From: Bradyrhizobium sp. JYMT SZCCT0180
Lineage (GTDB): Bacteria > Pseudomonadota > Alphaproteobacteria > Rhizobiales > Xanthobacteraceae
Assembly (NCBI RefSeq): GCF_018130165.1
Contig: NZ_JAFCLZ010000023.1
Location: forward strand, 88,377-152,376
DNA: 64,000 bases
Reading direction: 5' to 3'
The translations under genes were made by a program, and so were the position numbers. Each line of letters opens with the position of its first letter. Positions within the stretch are counted from its first letter, which is position 1. Below the pieces are notes generated by a model. It saw only the letters and a list, made by a program, of their open reading frames with translations. It was not told the DNA's origin and made no database searches. This document shows positions 33,495-41,535 of this stretch, piece by piece.

Positions 33495-33574
33495 GGCATA
33501 GATGGCTGACTTGTTAGCTGACTTGGCGCGTTGCATGACCTAAAGAAGGGGCTGAATTGGCGACCGATTTTTGA

Positions 33575-33586
33575 TCTAAAATTAGA
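33575..33586. promoter_or_regulatory. TCTAA-AA-TTAGA palindrome upstream of couP
   Basis: A 12-base palindrome 23 bases before the couP start in an AT-rich stretch. It is a candidate regulatory site, though it differs from the couA palindrome. Confidence 0.35.
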
Positions 33587-33608
33587 ACAATATCCAAGGG
33601 AGGAATGA

Positions 33609-34760
33609 ATGAAGAGGTTTTATCTGTCCGCTGCCGTGATTGCGGCGTCGCTGGCACTGCCGGCCGTGCCCGCGTTGGCGCAGGCCAATGAAATCGTCAT
33701 CGGCATCACCGTCACGACCACCGGCCCCGCCGCGGCGCTCGGCATTCCCGAGCGCAATTCGCTCGACTTCGTGCCGAAAGAAATCGGCGGCGTGCCGCTC
33801 AAGCTGATCGTGCTCGACGACGGCGGCGATCCGACCGCCGCCACCACCAATACGCGGCGCTTCGTCACCGAATCGAAGGCCGACATCATCATGGGTTCGT
33901 CCACCACGCCGGCAACGGTCGCGGTCGCCACCGTCGCTAACGAGGCCGGCATTCCGCATTTCGGCCTCGCGCCGTTCCCGATCAACGAAGCCCGCATCAA
34001 GTGGTCGGTCGGCATGCCGCAACCGATCCCGATCATGGGCAAGGTGTTGTACGAGCACATGAAGGCGCACGGCATCAAGACCGTGGGCTATATCGGCTAC
34101 TCGGATTCCTACGGCGACCTGTGGTTCAACGACTTCAAGGCTCAGGCCATTCCGATGGGAATAACCCTCGCCACCGAGGAGCGGTTCGCGCGTCCGGATA
34201 CGTCGGTTGCAGGGCAGGTGCTCAAGCTCGTCGCCGCCAATCCCGACGCCGTTCTGGTCGGCGCCTCCGGCACCGCCGCGGCGTTGCCGCAGACGACGCT
34301 GCGTGAACGCGGCTACAAGGGCCTGATCTATCAGACCCACGGCGCCGCCAGCATGGACTTCATCCGCATCGCAGGTGCTGCGGCGGAAGGCGTGATCATG
34401 GCCTCTGGGCCGGTGATGTCGCCGGAAACCCAGCCGGACTCGGCGCTGACCAAGAAGCCGGGCCTCGCGCTCAACACTGCCTATGAAGCCAAGTACGGCG
34501 CCAACAGCCGCAGCCAGTTCGCCGGCCATTCCTACGACGCCTTTGAAGTCCTCAAGCGCGTCGTTCCGCCCGCGCTGAAGGCCGGCAAGCCCGGCACGCC
34601 GGAATTCCGTGAAGGCCTCCGTCAGGCCCTGCTGACCGAACGCGACATCGCCGCCAGCCAGGGCGTCTACAACTTCACCGAAAAAGACCGCTACGGCCTG
34701 GACGACCGCTCGCGCATCATCCTGACCGTGAATAACGGGAAGTACGTTCCGGCGAAGTGA
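33609..34760 (+). CDS. couP: ABC transporter substrate-binding protein (Liv type), CouP-like
   Basis: A 383-residue periplasmic binding protein with a signal peptide (MKRFYLSAAVIAASLALPAV to about ALAQA). Its Liv-type fold shows in EIVIGITVTTTGPAAALGIP, SSTTPATVAVATVANEAGIP and KTVGYIGYSDSYGDLWFNDF. In Rhodopseudomonas palustris the protein at this place, CouP, binds p-coumarate and related acids with high affinity. AAGGGAGGA precedes ATG 33609. It is convergent with the transporter's ATPase and permease genes, so it is transcribed apart from them. Confidence 0.85.
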   Translation: MKRFYLSAAVIAASLALPAVPALAQANEIVIGITVTTTGPAAALGIPERNSLDFVPKEIGGVPLKLIVLDDGGDPTAATTNTRRFVTESKADIIMGSSTTPATVAVATVANEAGIPHFGLAPFPINEARIKWSVGMPQPIPIMGKVLYEHMKAHGIKTVGYIGYSDSYGDLWFNDFKAQAIPMGITLATEERFARPDTSVAGQVLKLVAANPDAVLVGASGTAAALPQTTLRERGYKGLIYQTHGAASMDFIRIAGAAAEGVIMASGPVMSPETQPDSALTKKPGLALNTAYEAKYGANSRSQFAGHSYDAFEVLKRVVPPALKAGKPGTPEFREGLRQALLTERDIAASQGVYNFTEKDRYGLDDRSRIILTVNNGKYVPAK

Positions 34761-34768
34761 GGAGAGTC

Positions 34769-34853
34769 GTAGGGTGGGCAAAGCGAAGCGTGCCCACCAC
34801 TACCTCCACGAAGAATGGTGGGCACGGCGCAAGAGCGCCTTTGCCCACCCTAC
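34769..34853. repeat. intergenic palindromic repeat (GTAGGGTGGGC type)
   Basis: GTAGGGTGGGCAAAGCG at the left pairs with GCCTTTGCCCACCCTAC at the right, with GTGCCCACCA and TGGTGGGCAC as an inner pair. It fills the gap between convergent couP and the ATPase gene and may serve as a two-way transcript end. Confidence 0.85.
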
Positions 34854-34857
34854 TTGC

Positions 34858-35589
34858 CTAAATCGCGCTCTCGCCCTCGTGCGTGAAGCCGAGATAGCTC
34901 GCGGCGACGCGCGCGTTGGTGGCGATGTCGCTGGCCGGGCCGCTCAGGACGAACTCGCCGAGCTCCATCACGTAGGCACGGTCGGCGATCTTCAATGCGG
35001 CCTGCGCGTTCTGTTCGACCAGCAGCACCGAGACGCCGGCCGCTCGTAACTCGCCGATGGTGCGGAAGATGTCGGCGACGATGATCGGCGCGAGGCCGAG
35101 GCTCGGCTCGTCCAGCATCAACAGCTTCGGCGCGCCCATCAACGCGCGGCCCATCGCCAGCATCTGCTGCTCGCCGCCGGAGAGCGTGCCGGCGAGCTGC
35201 TTGCGCCGCTCCTTCAGCCGCGGAAACAGCGTGTAGACCCGCTCGAACGATCTCGCAGCAATCGCCTTCGGAATCCGGAACGCGCCGAGCAGCAGATTGT
35301 CCTCGACGTTCATGGTGCCGAACAGTTCGCGGTGCTCGGGCACGAGACTGAGTCCGACAGCGACGCGGTCCTCGATGTCGAGCGAAGCCATATCAGCGCC
35401 GGCGAAAGCCGCAGATCCCGTGAGCGGCAGGATGCCCATGATGGCGTTCAGCAGCGTGGTCTTGCCGGCGCCGTTGGCGCCGATGATGGTGACGATCTCG
35501 TTGTCGGCGACTTCGAGCGAGACCGAACGCACGGCCTCGACCTTGCCGTAGGCGACATGCACGTCGCTCACCTTCAACAGCGCGCTCAT
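34858..35589 (-). CDS. ABC transporter ATP-binding protein, LivF type
   Basis: A 243-residue ATPase of the branched-chain amino-acid transporter class: Walker A IGANGAGKTTLLNAI, signature LSGGEQQMLAMGRALM, Walker B LLMLDEPSLGLAP. It starts inside the stop of the upstream permease/ATPase fusion (4-base overlap). It is one of the four subunits equivalent to CouPSTU of Rhodopseudomonas; I do not assign the S/T/U letter. It energises hydroxycinnamate uptake. Confidence 0.92.
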   Translation of the reverse strand: MSALLKVSDVHVAYGKVEAVRSVSLEVADNEIVTIIGANGAGKTTLLNAIMGILPLTGSAAFAGADMASLDIEDRVAVGLSLVPEHRELFGTMNVEDNLLLGAFRIPKAIAARSFERVYTLFPRLKERRKQLAGTLSGGEQQMLAMGRALMGAPKLLMLDEPSLGLAPIIVADIFRTIGELRAAGVSVLLVEQNAQAALKIADRAYVMELGEFVLSGPASDIATNARVAASYLGFTHEGESAI

Positions 35590-37355
35590 GCGGTGGCTCC
35601 GAGATAGGCCTTGATCACGTCGGGGTTGGTCTTGATGTCAGCCGGCGTGCCCTCGGCGATCTTGGTGCCGAAGTCGAGCACCACGATCCGGTCGGCGAGA
35701 TCCATCACAAAACCCATGTCGTGCTCGACCAGCAGCACCGACATGCCGCCGTCGCGCAATTGACGCAGCAATGCGGCGAGCCGCTGTTTCTCCATGTGGC
35801 GCAGGCCGGCGGCGGGCTCGTCGAGCAGCAGCAGCAGTGGATCGACGCACAGCGCGCGCGCGATTTCGACGATGCGTTGCTGGCCGAGCGACAGGCTGCC
35901 CGCCAGCTGGTCGATCTGGTCGCCGAGGCCGACGCGCTCGATCTGGCGCGCGGCTTCCGCCAGCAATCGGGCTTCATCCGCCCGGTCGAGCCGGAACATG
36001 CTGGAGATCGCGCCGGCATGGCCGCGCAGATGCGCGCCGATCGCGACGTTCTCGAGCACGGTCATGTCGGGCACCAGCTTGACGTGCTGGAAGGTTCTGC
36101 TGACGCCAAGCTTGACGACTTCCTGTGGCGGCGCGTTGTCGACCTTGGTGCCGAGCACCGAGATCGCGCCGCTGGTCGACGTCAAAACCCCCGTGATCAG
36201 GTTGAAGGTCGTGCTCTTGCCGGCGCCGTTGGGGCCGATCAGGGCAACGATCTCACGCGCCCCGACGTCGAAGCTGACGTCGTTGACGGCGATGACGCCA
36301 CCGAATTGCTTGCGCGCCTTGTCGATATGCAGCAGCACCGAAGGTGTCGATGGCGCCCGCACCCGCGCGGGCAGCTCAAGCGAGGTGTCAGGGATCTTGC
36401 GGGCGGGCCTGAACGGCAGCTTCGACATCAGCCAGGGCCATACACCGGTGGGTGCCAGCTGCAGCAGAACCACCAGCAGGATGCCGAACACGATGGTCTC
36501 AAGCTGGCTCTGGCCGCCGAAAACATACGGCAGATAGCTCTGCAGGATCTCCTTAAGGATCACCACGATGCCGGCGCCGAGCACCGCACCCCAGACATAG
36601 CCGGCGCCACCGACGACGGCGATGAACAGATATTCGATGCCGGCCTGGGCGCCGAACGGCGTCGGGTTGGCGGCGCGCTGGAAGTGCGCATAGAGCCAGC
36701 CGGAAAGCCCGGCCAGCACCGCCGCATAGATGAATACCAGAAGTTTGGCGCGCGGCGTCTGCACGCCGAACGCTTCACCGGCGATATGCCCGCGCCGCAG
36801 CGCGCGGATGGCGCGGCCGGTGCGGGAATCCAGCAGGTTCATGGTCAGCAACGCCGAGAGCAGCACGGCGATCCAGATGGCGAAATAGATCGTGCCGGGA
36901 TCGAGCATCCGGAAGCCGCCGATGCTCAGCGGCGGAATGCCGGAAATGCCGTCATTGCGGCCGAGGAATTCGAGCTTGCTGAACAGATAAAACAGCCCGA
37001 TGCCCCAGGCGATGGTGCCGAGCGGCAGGTAATGGCCGGACAGTCGCACCGTGACGATGCCGAGCAGCACGGCCGCGATGCCGCTGACCAGCAGCGAGAG
37101 CGGCAGCGTCAGCCACGGCGACACGCCGTAGGCGGTGGTCAGCACCGCCGTGGTGTAGGCGCCGAAGCCGCAAAACGCGGCCTGGCCGAACGAGGTGAGG
37201 CCGCCGACGCCGGTCAGCAGCACGAGGCCCATCGCGACCAGCGCGGCGAGGCCGATATTGTCCAACAGCACGATCCAGAACGGCGGTATGCCCGGGATGA
37301 ACGGGATCACCGCCATGACGATCGCGAAGATGATGAGAGGGAGACGCTGCGTCAT
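35586..37355 (-). CDS. ABC transporter LivM permease fused to LivG ATPase
   Basis: A 589-residue fusion. Residues ~1-310 are a LivM-type permease of about 9 spans (IGLAALVAMGLVLLTGVGGL, TSFGQAAFCGFGAYTTAVL, then RAIRALRRGHIAGEAFGV). After a linker of ~35 residues, residues ~345-585 are a LivG ATPase with Walker A GPNGAGKSTTFNLITGV, signature LSLGQQRIVEIARAL and Walker B LLLDEPAAGLRHME. It pairs with the separate LivF and LivH. It starts 5 bases after the LivH stop. Confidence 0.92.
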   Translation of the reverse strand: MTQRLPLIIFAIVMAVIPFIPGIPPFWIVLLDNIGLAALVAMGLVLLTGVGGLTSFGQAAFCGFGAYTTAVLTTAYGVSPWLTLPLSLLVSGIAAVLLGIVTVRLSGHYLPLGTIAWGIGLFYLFSKLEFLGRNDGISGIPPLSIGGFRMLDPGTIYFAIWIAVLLSALLTMNLLDSRTGRAIRALRRGHIAGEAFGVQTPRAKLLVFIYAAVLAGLSGWLYAHFQRAANPTPFGAQAGIEYLFIAVVGGAGYVWGAVLGAGIVVILKEILQSYLPYVFGGQSQLETIVFGILLVVLLQLAPTGVWPWLMSKLPFRPARKIPDTSLELPARVRAPSTPSVLLHIDKARKQFGGVIAVNDVSFDVGAREIVALIGPNGAGKSTTFNLITGVLTSTSGAISVLGTKVDNAPPQEVVKLGVSRTFQHVKLVPDMTVLENVAIGAHLRGHAGAISSMFRLDRADEARLLAEAARQIERVGLGDQIDQLAGSLSLGQQRIVEIARALCVDPLLLLLDEPAAGLRHMEKQRLAALLRQLRDGGMSVLLVEHDMGFVMDLADRIVVLDFGTKIAEGTPADIKTNPDVIKAYLGATA

Positions 37356-37360
37356 GACAG

Positions 37361-38401
37361 TCAGTCCTTCTCTTCCTCGACCGCGGGGGCTGCGAGCGAA
37401 CGCAGCACCAGCACGGGAAGGATCAGCGTGAAGACGATGACCTCCTTGAAATTACTGGCGTAGAACGAGGAGAAGGCCTCGACGCTGCCGACCACCAGCG
37501 CCGCGACCGCCGTCAGCGGGTAGCTCACCAGCCCGCCGATGATGGCGGCAATAAAACCTTTCAGGCCGATCAGGAAGCCGGTGTCGTAATAGAGCGTCGT
37601 GATCGGCACGATCAGGATTCCCGAAATCGCGCCGATCACGGAGGCGAGCAGGAAGGCGATCTGTCCCGACAGCGTGGTCCTTATGCCGACGAGGCGCGCG
37701 CCGAGGCGATTGACCGCGGTGGCGCGCAGCGCCTTGCCCATCAGCGTGAAGCCGAAGAACAGCCACAGCACGATGATGAAGGCGATGGTCAGGCCGTAGA
37801 CGGCGATGCTCTGGCCGGTGAACCGCAGCGGTCCCACCGTGAACGCCGCATTCGACAGCGCCGGTCCGCGCAGGCCTTCGGCGCCGAAGAACACGAGGCC
37901 TAGGCCCTGCAGCGCGAGGTGGCAGCCGACCGAGGCGATCAGCAGCACCAGCACCGAGGTGTGCGCCAGCGGCTGAAAGGCGATGCGATAAAGAAACAGC
38001 CCGATCGCCGCGACGATCAGCAGCGACAATGCGATATTGATTGCAATCGGGGTTTTGGGACCGGCCAGGGCGTAGGTCAGCGCCAGGATCGCCACCGGCA
38101 GCACGATGTTGAGCAGCGCCGAGCGCACCACCAGCTTGAGACGGAGCGAGCGCCGTGCCGCATACAGATCGAGACCGAAGGCGACGACGCCCATCGCGAC
38201 CGCCAGCCGCGCCGTACCCGGCACCTGACCGGTCGCCAGCATGGCGTAGCTCAGCGCGCCGAAGGTGACGAATTCACCCTGCGGGATCAGGATCACGCGC
38301 GTGACGGCAAACACCAGCACCAGCGCAAGCCCGAGCAACGCATAGATCGCGCCATTGGTGATGCCGTCCTGCAGCAGGAACAGCATGATCGTCGTATTCA
38401 A
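37361..38401 (-). CDS. ABC transporter permease, LivH type
   Basis: A 346-residue membrane protein of the LivH class (LLQDGITNGAIYALLGLALV, RVILIPQGEFVTFGALSYAM, VVGSVEAFSSFYASNFKEV near the end). It is longer than the usual ~290 residues because of an extra helical stretch near residues 60-120. TTG 38401 is taken as the start because GGGGAG stands ~9 bases upstream; an in-frame TTG at 38446 lacks a site, and ATG 38386 is a shorter option. It is the first gene of the couR-divergent transporter operon. Confidence 0.85.
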   Translation of the reverse strand: MNTTIMLFLLQDGITNGAIYALLGLALVLVFAVTRVILIPQGEFVTFGALSYAMLATGQVPGTARLAVAMGVVAFGLDLYAARRSLRLKLVVRSALLNIVLPVAILALTYALAGPKTPIAINIALSLLIVAAIGLFLYRIAFQPLAHTSVLVLLIASVGCHLALQGLGLVFFGAEGLRGPALSNAAFTVGPLRFTGQSIAVYGLTIAFIIVLWLFFGFTLMGKALRATAVNRLGARLVGIRTTLSGQIAFLLASVIGAISGILIVPITTLYYDTGFLIGLKGFIAAIIGGLVSYPLTAVAALVVGSVEAFSSFYASNFKEVIVFTLILPVLVLRSLAAPAVEEEKD

Positions 38402-38490
38402 GACTTGGCGCTCCCCCTCAGGCGTCGCGCCGGTCTCGACCCTCAAGGGTTAGCCGGCGGTCCGATATCGGCAGTTGAAAGAAGCCGACA

Positions 38491-38518
38491 TTTGATATAG
38501 TCTATAACAATTATCAAA
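38491..38518. promoter_or_regulatory. imperfect palindrome between the transporter operon and couR
   Basis: TTTGATA at 38491-38497 pairs with TATCAAA at 38512-38518 around a core that contains TATAAC. It lies in the divergent promoter region and is a candidate CouR site for autoregulation and transporter control. Confidence 0.5.
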
Positions 38519-38578
38519 CATAACCTCAAGGCCCGGACCACTGGCGGACCTTTTTATCGGGATTGCGAGCCCCCTGCG

Positions 38579-39097
38579 ATGACAGTTTCCAAGGCGGCCA
38601 CTGACGCCGTCAAGCCTTCCCGCGCAGGCGGCAAGGATCCTGTCGACGGCGCTGCGGAAAACGTCGCTCTGCAAATGGGCGAATTGTCCGACCTGCTCGG
38701 CTATTCGCTGAAGCGCGCGCAGCTGAGGGTGTTCGAGGACTTCCTGCGCTGCGTCGCGCCGCTGCAGCTGACGCCGGCGCAATTCTCGGTGCTGCTGCTG
38801 CTCGACAAGAATCCCGGCCGCAACCAGACCGAGATCGCCAATACGCTCGGCATCCTCCGGCCGAATTTCGTCGCGATGCTCGACGCGCTGGAAAGCCGCG
38901 ATCTCTGCACGCGGATGCGTTCGACCAACGACCGCCGTTCCCACATCCTGATGCTGACCGACAAGGGCAGGGCGGTGCTGGCGCGCGCCAAGAAGCTCGT
39001 CGCCACCAAGCACGAAGCCCGCCTCAACGAAGTGCTGGGGCCGGCCAATCGCGTCGCGCTGCTCGATATGCTGTCGAAGATCGCGGCCGAGTTTTAG
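38579..39097 (+). CDS. couR: MarR family regulator, CouR-like
   Basis: A 172-residue MarR regulator with a winged helix in the centre (LTPAQFSVLLLLDKNPGRNQ, TEIANTLGILRPNFVAMLDA, then SHILMLTDKGRAVL as the wing). CouR of Rhodopseudomonas palustris represses the coumarate genes and is released by p-coumaroyl-CoA. The gene is divergent from the ABC transporter of the same cluster, as expected. An N-terminal ~35-residue tail precedes the fold. There is no clear ribosome site before ATG 38579. Confidence 0.82.
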   Translation: MTVSKAATDAVKPSRAGGKDPVDGAAENVALQMGELSDLLGYSLKRAQLRVFEDFLRCVAPLQLTPAQFSVLLLLDKNPGRNQTEIANTLGILRPNFVAMLDALESRDLCTRMRSTNDRRSHILMLTDKGRAVLARAKKLVATKHEARLNEVLGPANRVALLDMLSKIAAEF

Positions 39098-39104
39098 TGA
39101 GCCA

Positions 39105-39183
39105 GTCATTCCGGGGCGCGCAAAAGCGCGAACCCGGAATCTCGAGATTCCGGGTTCATCGCTGTGCGATGCCCCGGAATGAC
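39105..39183. repeat. intergenic palindromic repeat (family E, copy 1)
   Basis: GTCATTCCGGGGCGCGCAAA at the left pairs with GCCCCGGAATGAC at the right; AACCCGGAATCTC pairs with GAGATTCCGGGTT in the centre. It is related to the element at 53677-53773. Confidence 0.85.
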
Positions 39184-39196
39184 AAGCAGCAATTAA

Positions 39197-41338
39197 TCAA
39201 GCCGCGACGATACGGCCAGCGATTGCCTTCGCCCCATTCCCATTCAGGAACAGCCGCTCGATCTCACGGGCGGGAAGCGGCTTGCTGAACAGGAAGCCCT
39301 GCATCTCCGTGCATCCTTCGGACGCGATGCTGTCGAGCTGTTCCTTGGTCTCCACGCCTTCGGCGGTGGCCGTCATGCCCATGCCGTTGGCGAGCGCCGC
39401 GACCGCGCGCACGATGTTGAGCGAGCCGGAATTCTCCGTGATGTCCTTGACGAAGGAGCGGTCGATCTTGATCTTGTCGAACGGAAAACTCTGCAAATAG
39501 GTCAGCGAGGAATAGCCGGTGCCGAAATCGTCCATCGCGATCCGGATGCCGAGCTCGCGCAACTGATGCAGCACCGCGAGTGTCGCTTCCTTGTTGTGCA
39601 GCAGCACGGTCTCGGTGATTTCGATCTCCAGCCGGGCCGGGTCCAGTCCCGAGGCGGCAAGCGCGCCTGTTATCACCTGCATCAGGCCGGGGTTGCGAAA
39701 CTGCACCGCCGAAATGTTGACGGCGATGTGGAGGTTGCCGGGCCATTGCGCCGCGGTCGCGCAGGCCTGGCGGATGACCCATTCGCCCATCGGGACGATG
39801 AATCCGATCTCCTCCGCCAGCGGGATGAACGCGGCCGGCGAAATCATGCCCTTGGTCGGATGATTCCAGCGGATCAGGGCCTCAAATCCGCTGATCTCGT
39901 TGCTCGCCAGATTGACGACGGGCTGATAGTGCAGTTCGAACTCGCCCGCCGGCAGCGCCTTGCGCAGATCCTGTTCCATGACGCGGCGCGTCTGCATCTG
40001 CAGGTCCATGACAGGCTCAAAGAAGCGAAACGTGCCGCGTCCGTCGCCCTTGGCGCGGTACAGCGCAAGGTCTGCACTGCGCAATAACTTGTCGGGGCTG
40101 TTGCCGTCGCCGGGTCCGACCGAGATGCCGATGCTGGCGCCGATCACGGCCTGGTGGCCGTCAAGGTCGTAGGGCTCGCTCAAAAGGCCGATGACGCGCT
40201 GCGCCAGCGACGTTGCGTCGGCCGGGTCCGCGATCGGGGCCTGCACGATAACGAATTCGTCGCCTCCCATCCGCGCAATGGTGTCGGTGTCGCGAACCAG
40301 CCCGCACAGGCGCTTGGCGACGATCTTCAGAAGCTTGTCGCCGGCGTGATGGCCAAACGTATCGTTCACGGCCTTGAACTGATCAAGATCGAGGTGATGA
40401 ACCGCGACCGTTTCCTCGCGGCCCAGGGCGTGTTCGAGCCGTTCGTTGAGCAGCACCCGGTTGGCGAGCTCGGTGAGCGAATCATGGTGAGCCATGTATT
40501 CGATCTTGACCTCGGATTGCCGCTGCTCGGTGATGTCCTCGTGCGTGGCGACCCAGCCGCCGCCGGGCATCGGCCGATGGCGGATCTTGAAGGTGCGCCC
40601 GTTCCGCAGTTCGACGATGCTGTCTTTGGCGACGTTGGAAACCGCCACATTGGTACGCCAGTTCAGATATTCATCCCGGGTCATCGCGGGGAAGCTGCCG
40701 GCTTCAAAGCGAAGATCCACGATGTCGGTCAGCGGCGTGCCGGGGCCGACGCGGCCGAACGGGATGTCGTACATCTCGACGAAGCGGTCGTTGCACACGA
40801 TCAGGCGGTGGTCGGAATCGAAGAAGCACAGCCCCTGCGACATGTTGTTGATCGCGGTGTCGAACTGGAAGTTGCGTATCCGCAGCGCCTCTTCCTGCTC
40901 CCTTCCCAGCTCGTACTGCGTCTTGAGACGAGCATGGAGTTCTTCGCGCTCGGTGATGTCCTCGTGGGTCGACATCCCGCCGCCGCCGGGCATCGGGTAG
41001 ACCGTGTAGGCGATGATCCGCCCGTCGGTGAATTCCTGGAACGTGGTGTCGAGCGCGATGTCCTGTCCGACGCGGGCGCGAACGTAATCATCCGGCGCCA
41101 CCGCCAATTTCAGGCCGAGCTTCAGCCGGTGCCGGATCAGTTCGCTGGTCGGCGTGCCCGGCTTCACCTGTTCCGGCGAGAGCCCGTACATCTGCGTGTA
41201 ACGTCTGTTGCAGAAGACGACTTGCCGCTTCTCATCGAAGACGACAATGCCGAGCGACAGATGATTGATCGCCTCCTCGAGCCGCGCACTCAAGTGAGCG
41301 GGCTCGGGGCGGATCGCCCCCGCGACAGAATCCACCAT
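39197..41338 (-). CDS. PAS-PAS-GGDEF-EAL cyclic-di-GMP turnover protein
   Basis: A 713-residue signalling protein. Two PAS domains of the PAS_7 type (LSLGIVVFDEKRQVVFCN and MSQGLCFFDSDHRLIVCN) are followed by a GGDEF domain with intact GGDEF and, five residues before it, the RxxD inhibitory site (RDTD), and by an EAL domain with FEALIRW, AMDDFGTGYSSL and TAEGVE. Both activities are possible: synthesis and breakdown of cyclic-di-GMP. It has no membrane span. ATG 41338 has GGGGA upstream; a longer start at 41392 is less likely. It follows the couR repeat convergently. Confidence 0.9.
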   Translation of the reverse strand: MVDSVAGAIRPEPAHLSARLEEAINHLSLGIVVFDEKRQVVFCNRRYTQMYGLSPEQVKPGTPTSELIRHRLKLGLKLAVAPDDYVRARVGQDIALDTTFQEFTDGRIIAYTVYPMPGGGGMSTHEDITEREELHARLKTQYELGREQEEALRIRNFQFDTAINNMSQGLCFFDSDHRLIVCNDRFVEMYDIPFGRVGPGTPLTDIVDLRFEAGSFPAMTRDEYLNWRTNVAVSNVAKDSIVELRNGRTFKIRHRPMPGGGWVATHEDITEQRQSEVKIEYMAHHDSLTELANRVLLNERLEHALGREETVAVHHLDLDQFKAVNDTFGHHAGDKLLKIVAKRLCGLVRDTDTIARMGGDEFVIVQAPIADPADATSLAQRVIGLLSEPYDLDGHQAVIGASIGISVGPGDGNSPDKLLRSADLALYRAKGDGRGTFRFFEPVMDLQMQTRRVMEQDLRKALPAGEFELHYQPVVNLASNEISGFEALIRWNHPTKGMISPAAFIPLAEEIGFIVPMGEWVIRQACATAAQWPGNLHIAVNISAVQFRNPGLMQVITGALAASGLDPARLEIEITETVLLHNKEATLAVLHQLRELGIRIAMDDFGTGYSSLTYLQSFPFDKIKIDRSFVKDITENSGSLNIVRAVAALANGMGMTATAEGVETKEQLDSIASEGCTEMQGFLFSKPLPAREIERLFLNGNGAKAIAGRIVAA

Positions 41339-41535
41339 TTCCGTGTTCCCCTGCCGCGATCTGCGGCACCCCGGCAATAAGGAGGGTCCCATTAAGGACC
41401 AGGCTGGTGAATTGCAGCTTTGAGAGGCGGCAATTGCTTGCGGGTTCCTGTGAATGTCCTCAACAAAACGTTAATGCCGTCGGCCCGGGCGGATATCAAA
41501 TCGAAGGAACAAACCGAAGGACCGCGGCCCTAAAT

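Noticed and set aside
35721..37463. 580-codon open frame on the plus strand
   Set aside because: Antisense to the permease/ATPase fusion; composition is that of a shadow frame.
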